From NCBI GenBank assembly GCA_045598975.1, contig JAZRVE010000062.1, positions 19,615 to 83,614 of the forward strand: a stretch of DNA of 64,000 nucleotides, read 5' to 3'. This stretch comes from UMGS882 sp045598975 (GTDB taxonomy: Bacteria > Bacillota > Clostridia > Oscillospirales > CAG-382). Positions 24,198-32,861 of the stretch are shown piece after piece. The translations under genes were made by a program, and so were the position numbers. Below the pieces are notes generated by a model, which was given only the letters and a program-made list of their open reading frames with translations, made no database searches and had not been told where the DNA came from. The number at the start of each line of letters is the position of its first letter. The first letter of the stretch is position 1.

Positions 24198-24396
24198 TAT
24201 ACTGTGTGTTTTTGCGCAGTCCCGGTATGAGGGCGAGGCACAAACGGCAGCGGTAAAAAGCCGTGAAAGGTATTGTCAAGGGGAAGCAGAGCACCCGGTT
24301 GTACACCGAATGATATTTTCTGGATATTGCCGGTCTTTGACGATATAAAAAACAGCCGAAACCTTTTTATTGATTTGCACATCGGAGGAAAACAAG
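24198..24396 (+). other. Long 5' leader of the capsule operon, possibly structured
   Basis: About 190 transcribed bases without a convincing gene. Small hairpins can be drawn: ACGGC (24244-24248) with GCCGT (24260-24264), and CGGT (24296-24299) with ACCG (24305-24308). I do not recognise a known riboswitch class. Length and position suit a regulatory leader, such as an attenuator or an antitermination element for this roughly 26-kb operon. From 24002 to 24169 I see only AT-rich sequence. Confidence 0.4.
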
Positions 24397-25614
24397 TTGA
24401 AAACAGTCAGTGTCATCGGCATGGGCTATATCGGACTGCCTACTGCCATGATGTTTGCATCGCAGGGGGTGCCGGTCATCGGAACAGACTGCAATGCGAA
24501 GCGGATCCGTTCATTGCAGGAAGGAAATCTCCCGATAGACGAGGACGGCATGGACGAGCTTTTTAAGAAGGCGAGCGCCCACGGCATTCGCTTTTCGGAG
24601 AAAGTCGAGGTCGCTGACGTTTATATCATCGCCGTTCCGACGCCGTATGATAAAGAAACGAAAAAAATCGACCCGTCCATGGTGGTTTCCGCTTTCAAGA
24701 GCGTTTTGGAGGTTTGCCCCGAAAACGCGGTGCTCATCTTGGAATCGACGGTCTCGCCCGGAACGGTGGATAAATACGTCCGTCCGCTCATCGCGGAGCA
24801 CCCGGAGAAAAAAGTGAATCTCGCTCACGCACCGGAGCGCATCATTCCCGGCAATATGGTTTATGAGCTTTGGAATAATGCAAGAACGATAGGGGCGGAC
24901 GATCCCGCTGTCGGCGAGAGCATCAAAGAACTGTATCGGAATATCTGCAAGGGCGGGATCACGGTAACGGATATCCGCACGGCGGAAATGACGAAGGTCA
25001 TCGAGAATACCTATCGGGATATCAATATCGCCTTTGCCAATGAAGTGTTGAAGCTCTGCAATGCGGCGGGTATAGACGCTTATGAGATCATCCGCATCGC
25101 CAACAAGCACCCGAGAGTCAACATTCTCTCTCCCGGGCCCGGTGTCGGCGGACACTGCATATCGGTCGATCCGTGGTTTCTGGTCGGCGATTTCCCGGAA
25201 TATACCGATCTGATAAGACAGGCACGGATTATCAACGACGGAATGCCGGAATACGTTTTACAACGTATCAAAGAAGTCATGAAGCGGGAAGGACTTGCGG
25301 ATTTCGGAAAAGTCGGCTTGTACGGACTGACGTACAAGGAAAACGTGAACGACACGAGAGAAAGTCCGACACTTCAACTTCTTGCACGCATGAAAAAGCA
25401 TTCGGTCGGCGGCATCAAAGTGTATGATCCTTTCGTCAGAGAGAAGATCGCGGAGCATCAGTACTTTGATTTACAGTCGTTCTTAAACGACGTCGATATG
25501 GTCGTCATCATGGTGGGACATGATGAGATCAAACAGCATTATGATTTGATAAAACAAAAAACCGTTCTTGACACAAGACATATTTGTCCGATAGACGGTA
25601 CATATTATCTTTGA
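24397..25614 (+). CDS. wecC: UDP-N-acetyl-D-mannosamine dehydrogenase-type nucleotide sugar dehydrogenase
   Basis: 405 residues, first gene of the capsule operon. It oxidises the C6 of a UDP-HexNAc to the uronic acid with two NAD+. The Rossmann motif is GMGYIGLP, the linker helix motif is ESTVSPGTVDKYV, and the catalytic segment is GPGVGGHCISVDPWFLV with the nucleophilic Cys; this CISVDPWFLV form is that of the WecC/UDP-ManNAc group and differs from the YGGYCLPKD form of UDP-glucose dehydrogenase. A TTG start at 24397 with GGAGG 8 bases upstream is used. No WecB-type 2-epimerase is visible in the window, so the exact HexNAc is inferred. Confidence 0.85.
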   Translation: MKTVSVIGMGYIGLPTAMMFASQGVPVIGTDCNAKRIRSLQEGNLPIDEDGMDELFKKASAHGIRFSEKVEVADVYIIAVPTPYDKETKKIDPSMVVSAFKSVLEVCPENAVLILESTVSPGTVDKYVRPLIAEHPEKKVNLAHAPERIIPGNMVYELWNNARTIGADDPAVGESIKELYRNICKGGITVTDIRTAEMTKVIENTYRDINIAFANEVLKLCNAAGIDAYEIIRIANKHPRVNILSPGPGVGGHCISVDPWFLVGDFPEYTDLIRQARIINDGMPEYVLQRIKEVMKREGLADFGKVGLYGLTYKENVNDTRESPTLQLLARMKKHSVGGIKVYDPFVREKIAEHQYFDLQSFLNDVDMVVIMVGHDEIKQHYDLIKQKTVLDTRHICPIDGTYYL

Positions 25615-25632
25615 TTTCAGGAGGGAAAGAAA

Positions 25633-26547
25633 ATGAGTAAGATTTTGGTAACCGGTGGTCTGGGCGTCGTCGGCACGGAGCTTGTCAAAGAGCTTCGCTC
25701 CCGTGGTCATGAGGTGTGGGTGTGCGATCTGCCGCACAATCATCACCCGCAGTATATCCGCTGTGATATCGGTGAGTACAGACAGCTCGAAAGAATTTTT
25801 GAGGCGCATACCTTTGACTATGTCTATAATCTGGCGGCGGAATTCGGTCGCTGGAACGGCGAAGATTATTACGAAAAGGTCTGGCATTCCAATGCCGTCG
25901 GTATGAAAAACGTGTTGAGATTGCAGGAGAAGTACCGTTTCAGACTGATCCATTTTTCTTCCTCCGAGGTCTACGGCGATTATACCGACGTCATGTACGA
26001 GGATGTTCTGGAAAAATGCCCCATCAAGCAGATGAACGACTATGCCATCTCCAAGTGGGTGAATGAATTGCAGATCCATAATTCGGAGCTTATGTTCGGC
26101 ACGGAAACGGTCAGAGTCCGTCTGTTCAACACCTACGGACCCGGCGAATATTTCAGCAACTACCGCAGTGTTATCTGCACCTTTACCTATAAAGCACTTC
26201 ACGATATTCCGTACACGGTCTACACGGGACATCACCGGACGAATACCTACATCACCGACTGCGTCCGTGCGCTCGCTACCATCTGCGAGAACTTCAAGCC
26301 GGGCGAGGTCTATAACATCGCATCGTCCGAGTATTACGATATCAAGACGCTGTCCGACCTGATCTTGAAATATGCGGGAAAGACCGACGCGCTTGTGACG
26401 TACAAGGAGCATGAGCCGCAGACGACCATCGACAAAAAAGTGGATAACAGCAAAGCCGTCCGCGATCTCGGGCTCAAAACGACGGTCGATATCGAAGAGG
26501 GCATCCGCCGCAATGTCGAGTGGATGAAGAAAGTATACTCCGAATGA
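25633..26547 (+). CDS. NAD-dependent epimerase/dehydratase (extended SDR), nucleotide sugar
   Basis: 304 residues. The cofactor loop is TGGLGVVGTEL, followed by NLAAEFGR, HFSSSEVYGDY and the catalytic Tyr-x3-Lys of YAISKWV; the C-terminal half has RLFNTYGPGEY and the RTNTYITDCVRAL substrate region. It belongs to the GalE/RmlB/Gmd superfamily; the precise reaction (epimerase, dehydratase or decarboxylase) cannot be read from the motifs. GGAGGGAAAG precedes the ATG, 18 bases after the dehydrogenase. In context it probably acts on the UDP-sugar made by the first gene. Confidence 0.8.
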   Translation: MSKILVTGGLGVVGTELVKELRSRGHEVWVCDLPHNHHPQYIRCDIGEYRQLERIFEAHTFDYVYNLAAEFGRWNGEDYYEKVWHSNAVGMKNVLRLQEKYRFRLIHFSSSEVYGDYTDVMYEDVLEKCPIKQMNDYAISKWVNELQIHNSELMFGTETVRVRLFNTYGPGEYFSNYRSVICTFTYKALHDIPYTVYTGHHRTNTYITDCVRALATICENFKPGEVYNIASSEYYDIKTLSDLILKYAGKTDALVTYKEHEPQTTIDKKVDNSKAVRDLGLKTTVDIEEGIRRNVEWMKKVYSE

Positions 26548-26590
26548 TTCGGCGCATGCCTGCGGCAGGCGTTGAAGAGGAAGGTCTGCC

Positions 26591-27694
26591 ATGAAAAAAA
26601 TCATGCTTCAAGGATATCTGAACGGCTCGAATTTCGGAGATATTCTGTATGCACATCAGTTTTATCGGAAATGCAAGGAGCTCGGCTTTCGGGAAACCGA
26701 TATTTTTCAGTATAACAAAAATCACGGTATCAGTCCGTTTTGCCGGAAAGAACTCGGATACACGAATCGCAAGAACTTTTTCTCCTCGCTGAGTGCGGAT
26801 GCGTTTGTGCTGATTTCCGGCGGTCATCTTTGGGATGACGGAAAAAGTAAACGCACGGTTGTCCTCAGATACTTGCGATTTGTTTTGCCTGCCCGGCTGT
26901 ATCAGTGCATGGGAAAACCGGTGTACATTCTCGGTGTCGGCGGCGGACCGGTGAATACGCCGTGGCTCAGAAGAAGCATCGTAAGGATGCTTGACCGTGC
27001 AAAGATCGTATACTTTCGTGATGCGGGAACAAAAAAAGTGTTTGAGGCGTATGGCGTAAAGAATCAATTGACCGTGACGGCGGATACGGCGCTTTTGGTA
27101 ACGGCGGATATGCTGCCGGCTTTGCGGGAAAAGCAGGAGCTGGACGCGGCAGCGAACGGACGGAAAAAACTGCTGCTGCATATTCATCCCGGTGATCCGG
27201 CGGGTTTCGGGTACCTTAGGGATATGATATTGCCGGCGCTGATCGATTTTCTGAAAGAACACCGAGAATACCTGCTCGTCTTATCACAGGACAATGAATT
27301 TGATGCCGAAAGTGTGCCGCAAATAAAGGAAGTATATAAAAAGCTGGACGAATCCGGCACGGAGTATTACCGGTATAACTATCACGACTGTATGCAGATG
27401 GCATCTCTTATCAACGAAACGGATTGTATCGTAACGATGAAACTCCATGTCGGTGTTGTCGGTGCGGCGCTCGGCAAAAGCGTGGTATCTTTCCCCGATC
27501 ACCGTGAAAAAACGGATTATTTCTATGCGGAAACAGGAGAATCCGGGAGATGCTGCAACGTCAGACGGCTCACAAGAGAACTGGCATACCGTCAGCTCGA
27601 AGAATTTCACGATAAGCCTGTTGCAATATCCGAGGCTCTGCGAAAAAAAGCCGCGGAAAACCTTGATGCATTGAGCAAAACAGCGCGTATTTAG
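26591..27694 (+). CDS. Polysaccharide pyruvyl transferase family protein
   Basis: 367 residues with the GT-B-like layout of CsaB/WcaK/EpsO proteins. The N-terminus is MLQGYLNGSNFGDILYAHQF, where the usual NxGD appears as NFGD. VYILGVGGGPVNT and IVYFRDAGTKKVFEAYGV (the 'Rxxxs' segment) follow, and the C-terminal signature is CIVTMKLHVGVVGAALGKSV. These enzymes place ketal pyruvate from PEP on sugars, adding negative charge. Acceptor unknown. Strong GGAAGG site before the ATG. Confidence 0.82.
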   Translation: MKKIMLQGYLNGSNFGDILYAHQFYRKCKELGFRETDIFQYNKNHGISPFCRKELGYTNRKNFFSSLSADAFVLISGGHLWDDGKSKRTVVLRYLRFVLPARLYQCMGKPVYILGVGGGPVNTPWLRRSIVRMLDRAKIVYFRDAGTKKVFEAYGVKNQLTVTADTALLVTADMLPALREKQELDAAANGRKKLLLHIHPGDPAGFGYLRDMILPALIDFLKEHREYLLVLSQDNEFDAESVPQIKEVYKKLDESGTEYYRYNYHDCMQMASLINETDCIVTMKLHVGVVGAALGKSVVSFPDHREKTDYFYAETGESGRCCNVRRLTRELAYRQLEEFHDKPVAISEALRKKAAENLDALSKTARI

Positions 27695-27715
27695 CTTACA
27701 TGAAGGAGGGGCGTT

Positions 27716-28726
27716 ATGCTTTCGAGTTATAGAAAATGGGACGTTCAAGGTAAGACCAAAACGTTGGGATTATGCAAAGGCACGACGGCGTGGGCGCTTG
27801 ACATAATGGCCAGACGCACCGGGAACGACAAATGGGAAAAACCGGTTCACAAAACCTATATGAAATGGTTGCAGAAAAAATATTGGGATGCCGGCTTGTA
27901 TAACACAGATGCCGTGAGTGAAATAACGTTCGGAGAATACGAAAAATCCGACAAGACCGACGTCTGGATTTTTTGGCATCAGGGCTGGGACACCGAAAAT
28001 GCGCCGCACTACGTTGAAGACTGCTTGTATCAGGGTTGGGAGAAAAATTCCGCTCCTGATATTGTCAAGAACTGCCGGAAATCGACAGATAAGTTTTTGG
28101 ATCGGGAAAAATACAATATCCACCGTCTGGATAAAGATAATTACAGCTCATTCGTAAAATTCCCCGAATGGATCATGAAAAAGGTTGAATCGGGAACGAT
28201 CAATCTTACAAAATTCAGCAATTTATTAAGACTGGCACTGCTGTACCGATACGGCGGGATATGGATGGACGCCACCATATTCCTTACGGAGCCGCTTGAT
28301 GAAAAGATAACGGATTATCGGTATTTCTCCATAAAAACGCCGCCGGTAAAACCGAACTTCTGGATATCCTTTGACTGGACAACTTATTTTTTGGCGACCG
28401 GTGCGTGCGAAACAAAGTTTTTCAAAGAACTGCTGACATTGCAGATGGAGTATTGGCGAAGAGAAGACTACGTCATGGATTATCTGCTGTTTGATTATCT
28501 GATCGCCTTGATCCATGCCAACGAGCCGGATATCGCCGAAGAATGGGCGAAAATTCCGGAGAACAATGTAGACAATCTGTTTATTGAGCACTCGTTGAAT
28601 AAGAAATTTGATCCTGTGGAGTGGGAAGAAATCAGGAAGAAAACGAGTATATTCAAGGTTACTTATAAAGTCCCGCTCTCGGACGATCCGGATACATACT
28701 ATAACAGGGTAGTGAACAGTATATGA
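27716..28726 (+). CDS. Capsular polysaccharide synthesis protein, GT32-like glycosyltransferase
   Basis: 336 residues. The region FSNLLRLALLYRYGGIWMDA (about residues 165-184) is the core of the capsular-polysaccharide-synthesis/Gly_transf_sug group, in which an Asp-containing DxD-like motif (here WMDAT) binds the nucleotide sugar. VWIFWHQGW near residue 85 is the typical 'IPKxIWQxW'-like strand. These enzymes are GT-A transferases for alpha-linked hexoses. The stop overlaps the next gene by 4 bases. Donor and acceptor are unknown. Confidence 0.75.
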   Translation: MLSSYRKWDVQGKTKTLGLCKGTTAWALDIMARRTGNDKWEKPVHKTYMKWLQKKYWDAGLYNTDAVSEITFGEYEKSDKTDVWIFWHQGWDTENAPHYVEDCLYQGWEKNSAPDIVKNCRKSTDKFLDREKYNIHRLDKDNYSSFVKFPEWIMKKVESGTINLTKFSNLLRLALLYRYGGIWMDATIFLTEPLDEKITDYRYFSIKTPPVKPNFWISFDWTTYFLATGACETKFFKELLTLQMEYWRREDYVMDYLLFDYLIALIHANEPDIAEEWAKIPENNVDNLFIEHSLNKKFDPVEWEEIRKKTSIFKVTYKVPLSDDPDTYYNRVVNSI

Positions 28727-29829
28727 AAAAAATCTTATTGATCGCAGACACGTATCATCCCGATTCAAGCGCGACGACGAATCTGTTTCGGCGGACAATG
28801 GAAGCATTGGCAAAGCTCGGCTATGATGTTTCCGTATATCCGACGGAGCTTTCGGGGAACCGATTTTCGTATCCCGAGGAATATAACGGCGTAAAAATCT
28901 TCAAGCCGGAGCAGTCGCTTGATGAGATCCTTGACAGTACGGAATACGATTATGTATTCTCGGGTGCTGTCAATTTCCGGGTGAATTTCATTGCTCATAA
29001 AGCATTAAAGGGCAGAAAATGCAAGTGGTTCCCGACGTCCTACGATCCGTATGCGTTCGATCCGCATATCACGGCGGAACAGAAAAAGGCGTATGTTCAG
29101 GAAGAAATCGACGCTCTGAAAGATGCGGCAAAGGTTTTCTTCTTAACGGAATTCAAAGAGGATTATATCGGCTCGCCGATCGAGGACAAGATCGAGTACT
29201 TCATGCTCCCGTGCATCCGGGAATTTTGCCCCGATACAGCGAAAAGAGTTGTTGAATTTGATGATGATTTTATCAACTGCGTATTCCTCGGAGATTTCTA
29301 TCTCGGCATTGAAAATACGGATTTCATCTTCCGTCTGTTTGAAAAAATCATCGAAAAAAACAAAAAGATACGCTTCTATACGGTCGGCAATCTCGGTGAC
29401 TACGGCGACACGGTCGAATTGTGGAAGAAAAAACTCGGAGACGGGTATATCTGCCATAAGCGTGTCAGCCAAGAGGAATCGTATAATGTGTTATTTGACT
29501 GCGACGTGCTTGTCAGCATGGGGCATGACAGCGCCAATATGTGCCCGAGCAAGATCATAGACTTTGTTTCAGCCGGCAGACCGATCTTACATATCGGGAA
29601 GATCGAAAACTGCTGCGGCAAAAAATATCTCGCGAAATACCCCGATAAATATTGCATTTATCAGGGCGACGAACTGACCGCCGAAAGGGTAGACGAGACA
29701 GAACGGTTTATCGTAAACGCAAAAGGCAGAGAGAGAATACCGTTTGAAGACGTAAAAGAAATATACGGCGATTTCACGATGGAAGCATTGATCGGAAAAA
29801 TTCTCAAAGTATTTGATGAGGTGCGGTAA
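28723..29829 (+). CDS. Glycosyltransferase, GT4-like (GT-B fold)
   Basis: 368 residues. It begins MKKILLIADTYHPDSSATTN, the usual GT4 N-terminus with the gap loop. In the C-terminal domain, NCVFLGDFYLGIENTDFIF, KIRFYTVGNLGDYG and CDVLVSMGHDSANMCPSKII take the places of the second Rossmann fold, while a classical E-x7-E motif is not obvious. GT4 enzymes are retaining transferases at the cytoplasmic membrane. Low similarity to textbook GT4 members; donor unknown. Start coupled by ATGA to the gene before it. Confidence 0.7.
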   Translation: MKKILLIADTYHPDSSATTNLFRRTMEALAKLGYDVSVYPTELSGNRFSYPEEYNGVKIFKPEQSLDEILDSTEYDYVFSGAVNFRVNFIAHKALKGRKCKWFPTSYDPYAFDPHITAEQKKAYVQEEIDALKDAAKVFFLTEFKEDYIGSPIEDKIEYFMLPCIREFCPDTAKRVVEFDDDFINCVFLGDFYLGIENTDFIFRLFEKIIEKNKKIRFYTVGNLGDYGDTVELWKKKLGDGYICHKRVSQEESYNVLFDCDVLVSMGHDSANMCPSKIIDFVSAGRPILHIGKIENCCGKKYLAKYPDKYCIYQGDELTAERVDETERFIVNAKGRERIPFEDVKEIYGDFTMEALIGKILKVFDEVR

Positions 29830-29830
29830 C

Positions 29831-30466
29831 ATGATGGAAAACATACTGATCGTCGGGGCGCATTTCGACGATGCCGAGCTCGGTGCCGGCGGCACGGCGG
29901 CAAAGCTTGTAAGTCAGGGAAAAAAAGTATATAAATTCACGCTGACGGATAATGAAACCCATTTCGCACAGCGTAACGTTCACGTCAGTTTCAGCGATTC
30001 GGTAAAACAGAGCGCCGAGGCGGCAAAAGCCATCGGCATGATCGAGATCGAAAACAAGAATCCGATCCCGCACGCCGCTTTGACGTACGGCACGGAGATC
30101 ATGCAGAAGGTGGAAAGCATCATTTTCGATTATCACATCGACACCATCTTCCTCCATTTCGACGAGGATATGCATCAGGATCACGTGGAGGCAAATAAAA
30201 TCTGTCTGACGGCGGCACGGCACTGCGCCAATATCCTCGAATACAAGAGTAACGGATATATTCTCGAAAACGAATATCATCCGACCTATTTCGTGGACAT
30301 CAGCGATTATATCGGGCAAAAGAAAAAGGCACTTGCCTGCTACGGCTCGGAGCATGACAGAATGAGCCGCCTGTTTGAGATGAATATCGAAAGAAATCAT
30401 ATCTGGGGCTATGCAAACGAAGTCGAATACGCCGAGGGCTTCCGCGTCATCAAAATGCTCGGCTGA
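29831..30466 (+). CDS. PIG-L/LmbE-family deacetylase
   Basis: 211 residues. The Zn-binding motif appears as AHFDDAELGAGG (usually AHPDDE), with Phe for Pro and Ala-Glu for Asp-Glu spacing as in many members, and the second part is HFDEDMHQDHVEANKI, which supplies the third ligand His (HQDH). Family members deacetylate GlcNAc residues on lipids or sugars. Here it may free an amino group on a capsule HexNAc, which could then be a target for an ATP-grasp ligase or acetyltransferase; that link is an inference. The ATG at 29831 has GAGGTG upstream. Confidence 0.8.
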   Translation: MMENILIVGAHFDDAELGAGGTAAKLVSQGKKVYKFTLTDNETHFAQRNVHVSFSDSVKQSAEAAKAIGMIEIENKNPIPHAALTYGTEIMQKVESIIFDYHIDTIFLHFDEDMHQDHVEANKICLTAARHCANILEYKSNGYILENEYHPTYFVDISDYIGQKKKALACYGSEHDRMSRLFEMNIERNHIWGYANEVEYAEGFRVIKMLG

Positions 30467-30498
30467 TAAAAATTCCCATAAGAAAAGAAGTGAAACAG

Positions 30499-31731
30499 AT
30501 GAAGATCGCCATTGCCGGTACGGGATATGTGGGACTGTCGCTTGCGGCTCTGCTTTCGCAGAAGAACGAAGTGACGGCAGTTGATATCGTTCCCGAAAAG
30601 GTCGAAATGATAAATAACAGAATCAGCCCGATTCAGGATAAAGAAATCCAAGAATTTTTTGCCGAAAAGAAGCTGGATCTGAAAGCCACCGTGAATGCCG
30701 AAGAAGCATATCGGGATGCAGAGTATGTTGTCATTGCCGTTCCGACAAACTACGATCCTCAGAAGAACTTTTTTGATACCTCTGCCGTTGAAACTGTGAT
30801 CGAAACGGTGATGCGTCATAACAAAATCTGTGTTATGGTGATAAAATCCACCGTTCCCGTAGGCTATACCGAAAAGGTCTGCGAAAAATACGGAACGGAC
30901 AGAATTATGTTCAGCCCGGAATTTTTGAGAGAATCCAAGGCACTGTATGATAACCTTTATCCGTCCAGAATCATCGCCGGAACGGACAAAGCCAATCCGG
31001 AAATGGTGCAAAAAGCGGTAAAATTTGCCTCACTTCTCCGGGAAAGTGCCGAAAAAGAGGAAGTCGAAACGCTGATTATCGGCAGAAACGAGGCGGAAGC
31101 CGTCAAGCTTTTCGCCAACACCTATCTTGCCCTGCGTGTTTCCTATTTCAACGAGCTTGATACCTATGCGGAGTTGAAAGGCTTGAACACAAAAGACATT
31201 ATCGACGGCGTCTGTCTTGACCCGAGGATCGGGAACTTTTACAACAATCCTTCTTTCGGTTACGGCGGGTACTGCCTGCCGAAGGACACCAAACAGCTCC
31301 TTGCCAACTACGGCGACGTGCCGGAAAATCTGATCGGCGCCATTGTGGAAAGCAACCGTACGCGAAAGGAATTCATCGCAGACCGTGTGCTTGCCATGGC
31401 GGGGTATTATGAGGCAAGCGAAAGCTATGACAAGGCCAAAGAGAAAGAGATCACCGTCGGCGTTTACCGCCTTACCATGAAAAGCGGAAGCGACAATTTC
31501 CGTCAGAGCAGTATCCAGGGTGTGATGAAACGGATCAAAGCCAAAGGGGCAAAGGTCATAGTCTTCGAACCCTCGCTTGAAGACGGCACGACCTTTTTCG
31601 GAAGTGAAGTAGTGAATGATCTGGATTCATTCAAAAAGATGAGTCAGTGCATCATCGCAAACCGATACGACGCCTGCCTTGACGACGTGAAAGAGAAAGT
31701 ATATACAAGAGATTTGTTCAAGAGAGATTGA
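30499..31731 (+). CDS. ugd: UDP-glucose 6-dehydrogenase
   Basis: 410 residues. It makes UDP-glucuronate from UDP-glucose. Motifs are GTGYVGLSLAALL (NAD binding), IKSTVPVGYTEKV, FSPEFLRESKALYDNLYPSR, the central helix with NTYLALRVSYFNELDTYAE, and the catalytic FGYGGYCLPKDTKQL with the nucleophile Cys. This is the short Ugd/VipA-like form. Start at ATG 30499; a GTG nine bases upstream is less likely. Followed directly by a UDP-glucuronate 4-epimerase (TGATG overlap), so the pair supplies UDP-GlcA and UDP-GalA. Confidence 0.92.
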   Translation: MKIAIAGTGYVGLSLAALLSQKNEVTAVDIVPEKVEMINNRISPIQDKEIQEFFAEKKLDLKATVNAEEAYRDAEYVVIAVPTNYDPQKNFFDTSAVETVIETVMRHNKICVMVIKSTVPVGYTEKVCEKYGTDRIMFSPEFLRESKALYDNLYPSRIIAGTDKANPEMVQKAVKFASLLRESAEKEEVETLIIGRNEAEAVKLFANTYLALRVSYFNELDTYAELKGLNTKDIIDGVCLDPRIGNFYNNPSFGYGGYCLPKDTKQLLANYGDVPENLIGAIVESNRTRKEFIADRVLAMAGYYEASESYDKAKEKEITVGVYRLTMKSGSDNFRQSSIQGVMKRIKAKGAKVIVFEPSLEDGTTFFGSEVVNDLDSFKKMSQCIIANRYDACLDDVKEKVYTRDLFKRD

Positions 31732-32813
31732 TGAAAATGAAGCAAACGACAGAACTGAACGACAGGACGATTCTTGTGACCGGCTCTCCGGGATTTATCG
31801 GCGGCGCCCTTGTGCTCCGGCTGATAAAAGAACTTAATAATGCGACGATCGTTTCATTCGACAACATGAATGACTATTATGATCCGGCACTGAAAGAATA
31901 CCGTCTGGGCCTGATAGAAAAAGCGGCGGAAAAAAAGCCGGATATCAGACACGTTTTCATAAAAGCCGACCTTCATGATAAATCCGCTGTTGATAAGGTG
32001 TTTTCGGAATATAAGCCGGACGTTGTCGTCAACCTTGCCGCACAGGCGGGTGTCCGGTACAGCATTACAAATCCGGATGCGTATATAAATTCAAATATTA
32101 TCGGGTTTTATAACATTCTCGAAGCCTGCCGCCGTTATCCCGTCGAACATCTTGTATATGCAAGCAGCAGTTCCGTTTACGGCGGAAACAGGAAGGTTCC
32201 GTTTTCCACAGACGATAAAGTGGATGATCCCGTATCGCTTTATGCGGCAACAAAGAAATCGAATGAGCTTCTGGCTCACAGTTACAGCAAATTATATAAC
32301 ATTCCCGCTACGGGCTTGCGTTTCTTTACGGTTTACGGTCCCGCGGGAAGACCGGATATGGCATATTTTACCTTTACGGATAAGTTTACAAAGGGCGAAA
32401 CGGTAAAACTGTTCAATTTCGGCGACTGCAAGCGTGATTTTACGTATATTGACGATATCATCGAGGGTGTGTACCGTGTTATGCATGGCGCACCGATAAA
32501 GGAAAACGGCGAGGACGGACTGCCCGTTCCTCCCTATGCGATCTACAATATCGGCGGCGGACAGCCGGAGAATCTCATGTGTTTTGTCAATACCCTTTGC
32601 GAAGAGCTGATCCGTGCCGGTGTTCTGCCGGAGGATTTCGATGTTGCCGCTCACACGGAGAAAGCTCCCATGCAGCCGGGCGATGTTCCGGTGACGTACG
32701 CGGACAGTTCGGGACTCGAACGGGATTACGGCTTTACACCGAAGATTCCGCTTCGGGAAGGGCTCAGGCGGTTTGCCGAATGGTACAAGTCTTATTATGA
32801 TTTATCGATCTGA
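31731..32813 (+). CDS. UDP-glucuronate 4-epimerase-like SDR
   Basis: 360 residues. The NAD loop is TGSPGFIGGAL, with Ser and Pro replacing the usual Ala-Gly. DNMNDYYDPALKEYRL is diagnostic for UDP-glucuronate 4-epimerases (CapI/LspL group), as is AAQAGVRYSITNPDAYI. The catalytic residues are in ASSSSVYGG and YAATKKSNE. It interconverts UDP-GlcA and UDP-GalA. The start at 31731 shares bases with the ugd stop (TGATG), which suggests translational coupling. Confidence 0.88.
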   Translation: MKMKQTTELNDRTILVTGSPGFIGGALVLRLIKELNNATIVSFDNMNDYYDPALKEYRLGLIEKAAEKKPDIRHVFIKADLHDKSAVDKVFSEYKPDVVVNLAAQAGVRYSITNPDAYINSNIIGFYNILEACRRYPVEHLVYASSSSVYGGNRKVPFSTDDKVDDPVSLYAATKKSNELLAHSYSKLYNIPATGLRFFTVYGPAGRPDMAYFTFTDKFTKGETVKLFNFGDCKRDFTYIDDIIEGVYRVMHGAPIKENGEDGLPVPPYAIYNIGGGQPENLMCFVNTLCEELIRAGVLPEDFDVAAHTEKAPMQPGDVPVTYADSSGLERDYGFTPKIPLREGLRRFAEWYKSYYDLSI

Positions 32814-32861
32814 CCGACAGCACGGTTACAATACTTTTACAACATATTGGAGTTACTTAAA

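Noticed and set aside
24198..24396. c-di-GMP (GEMM), c-di-AMP, cobalamin or SAM riboswitch before the capsule operon
   Set aside because: None of the core conserved segments of these classes could be found; only small unrelated hairpins are visible.
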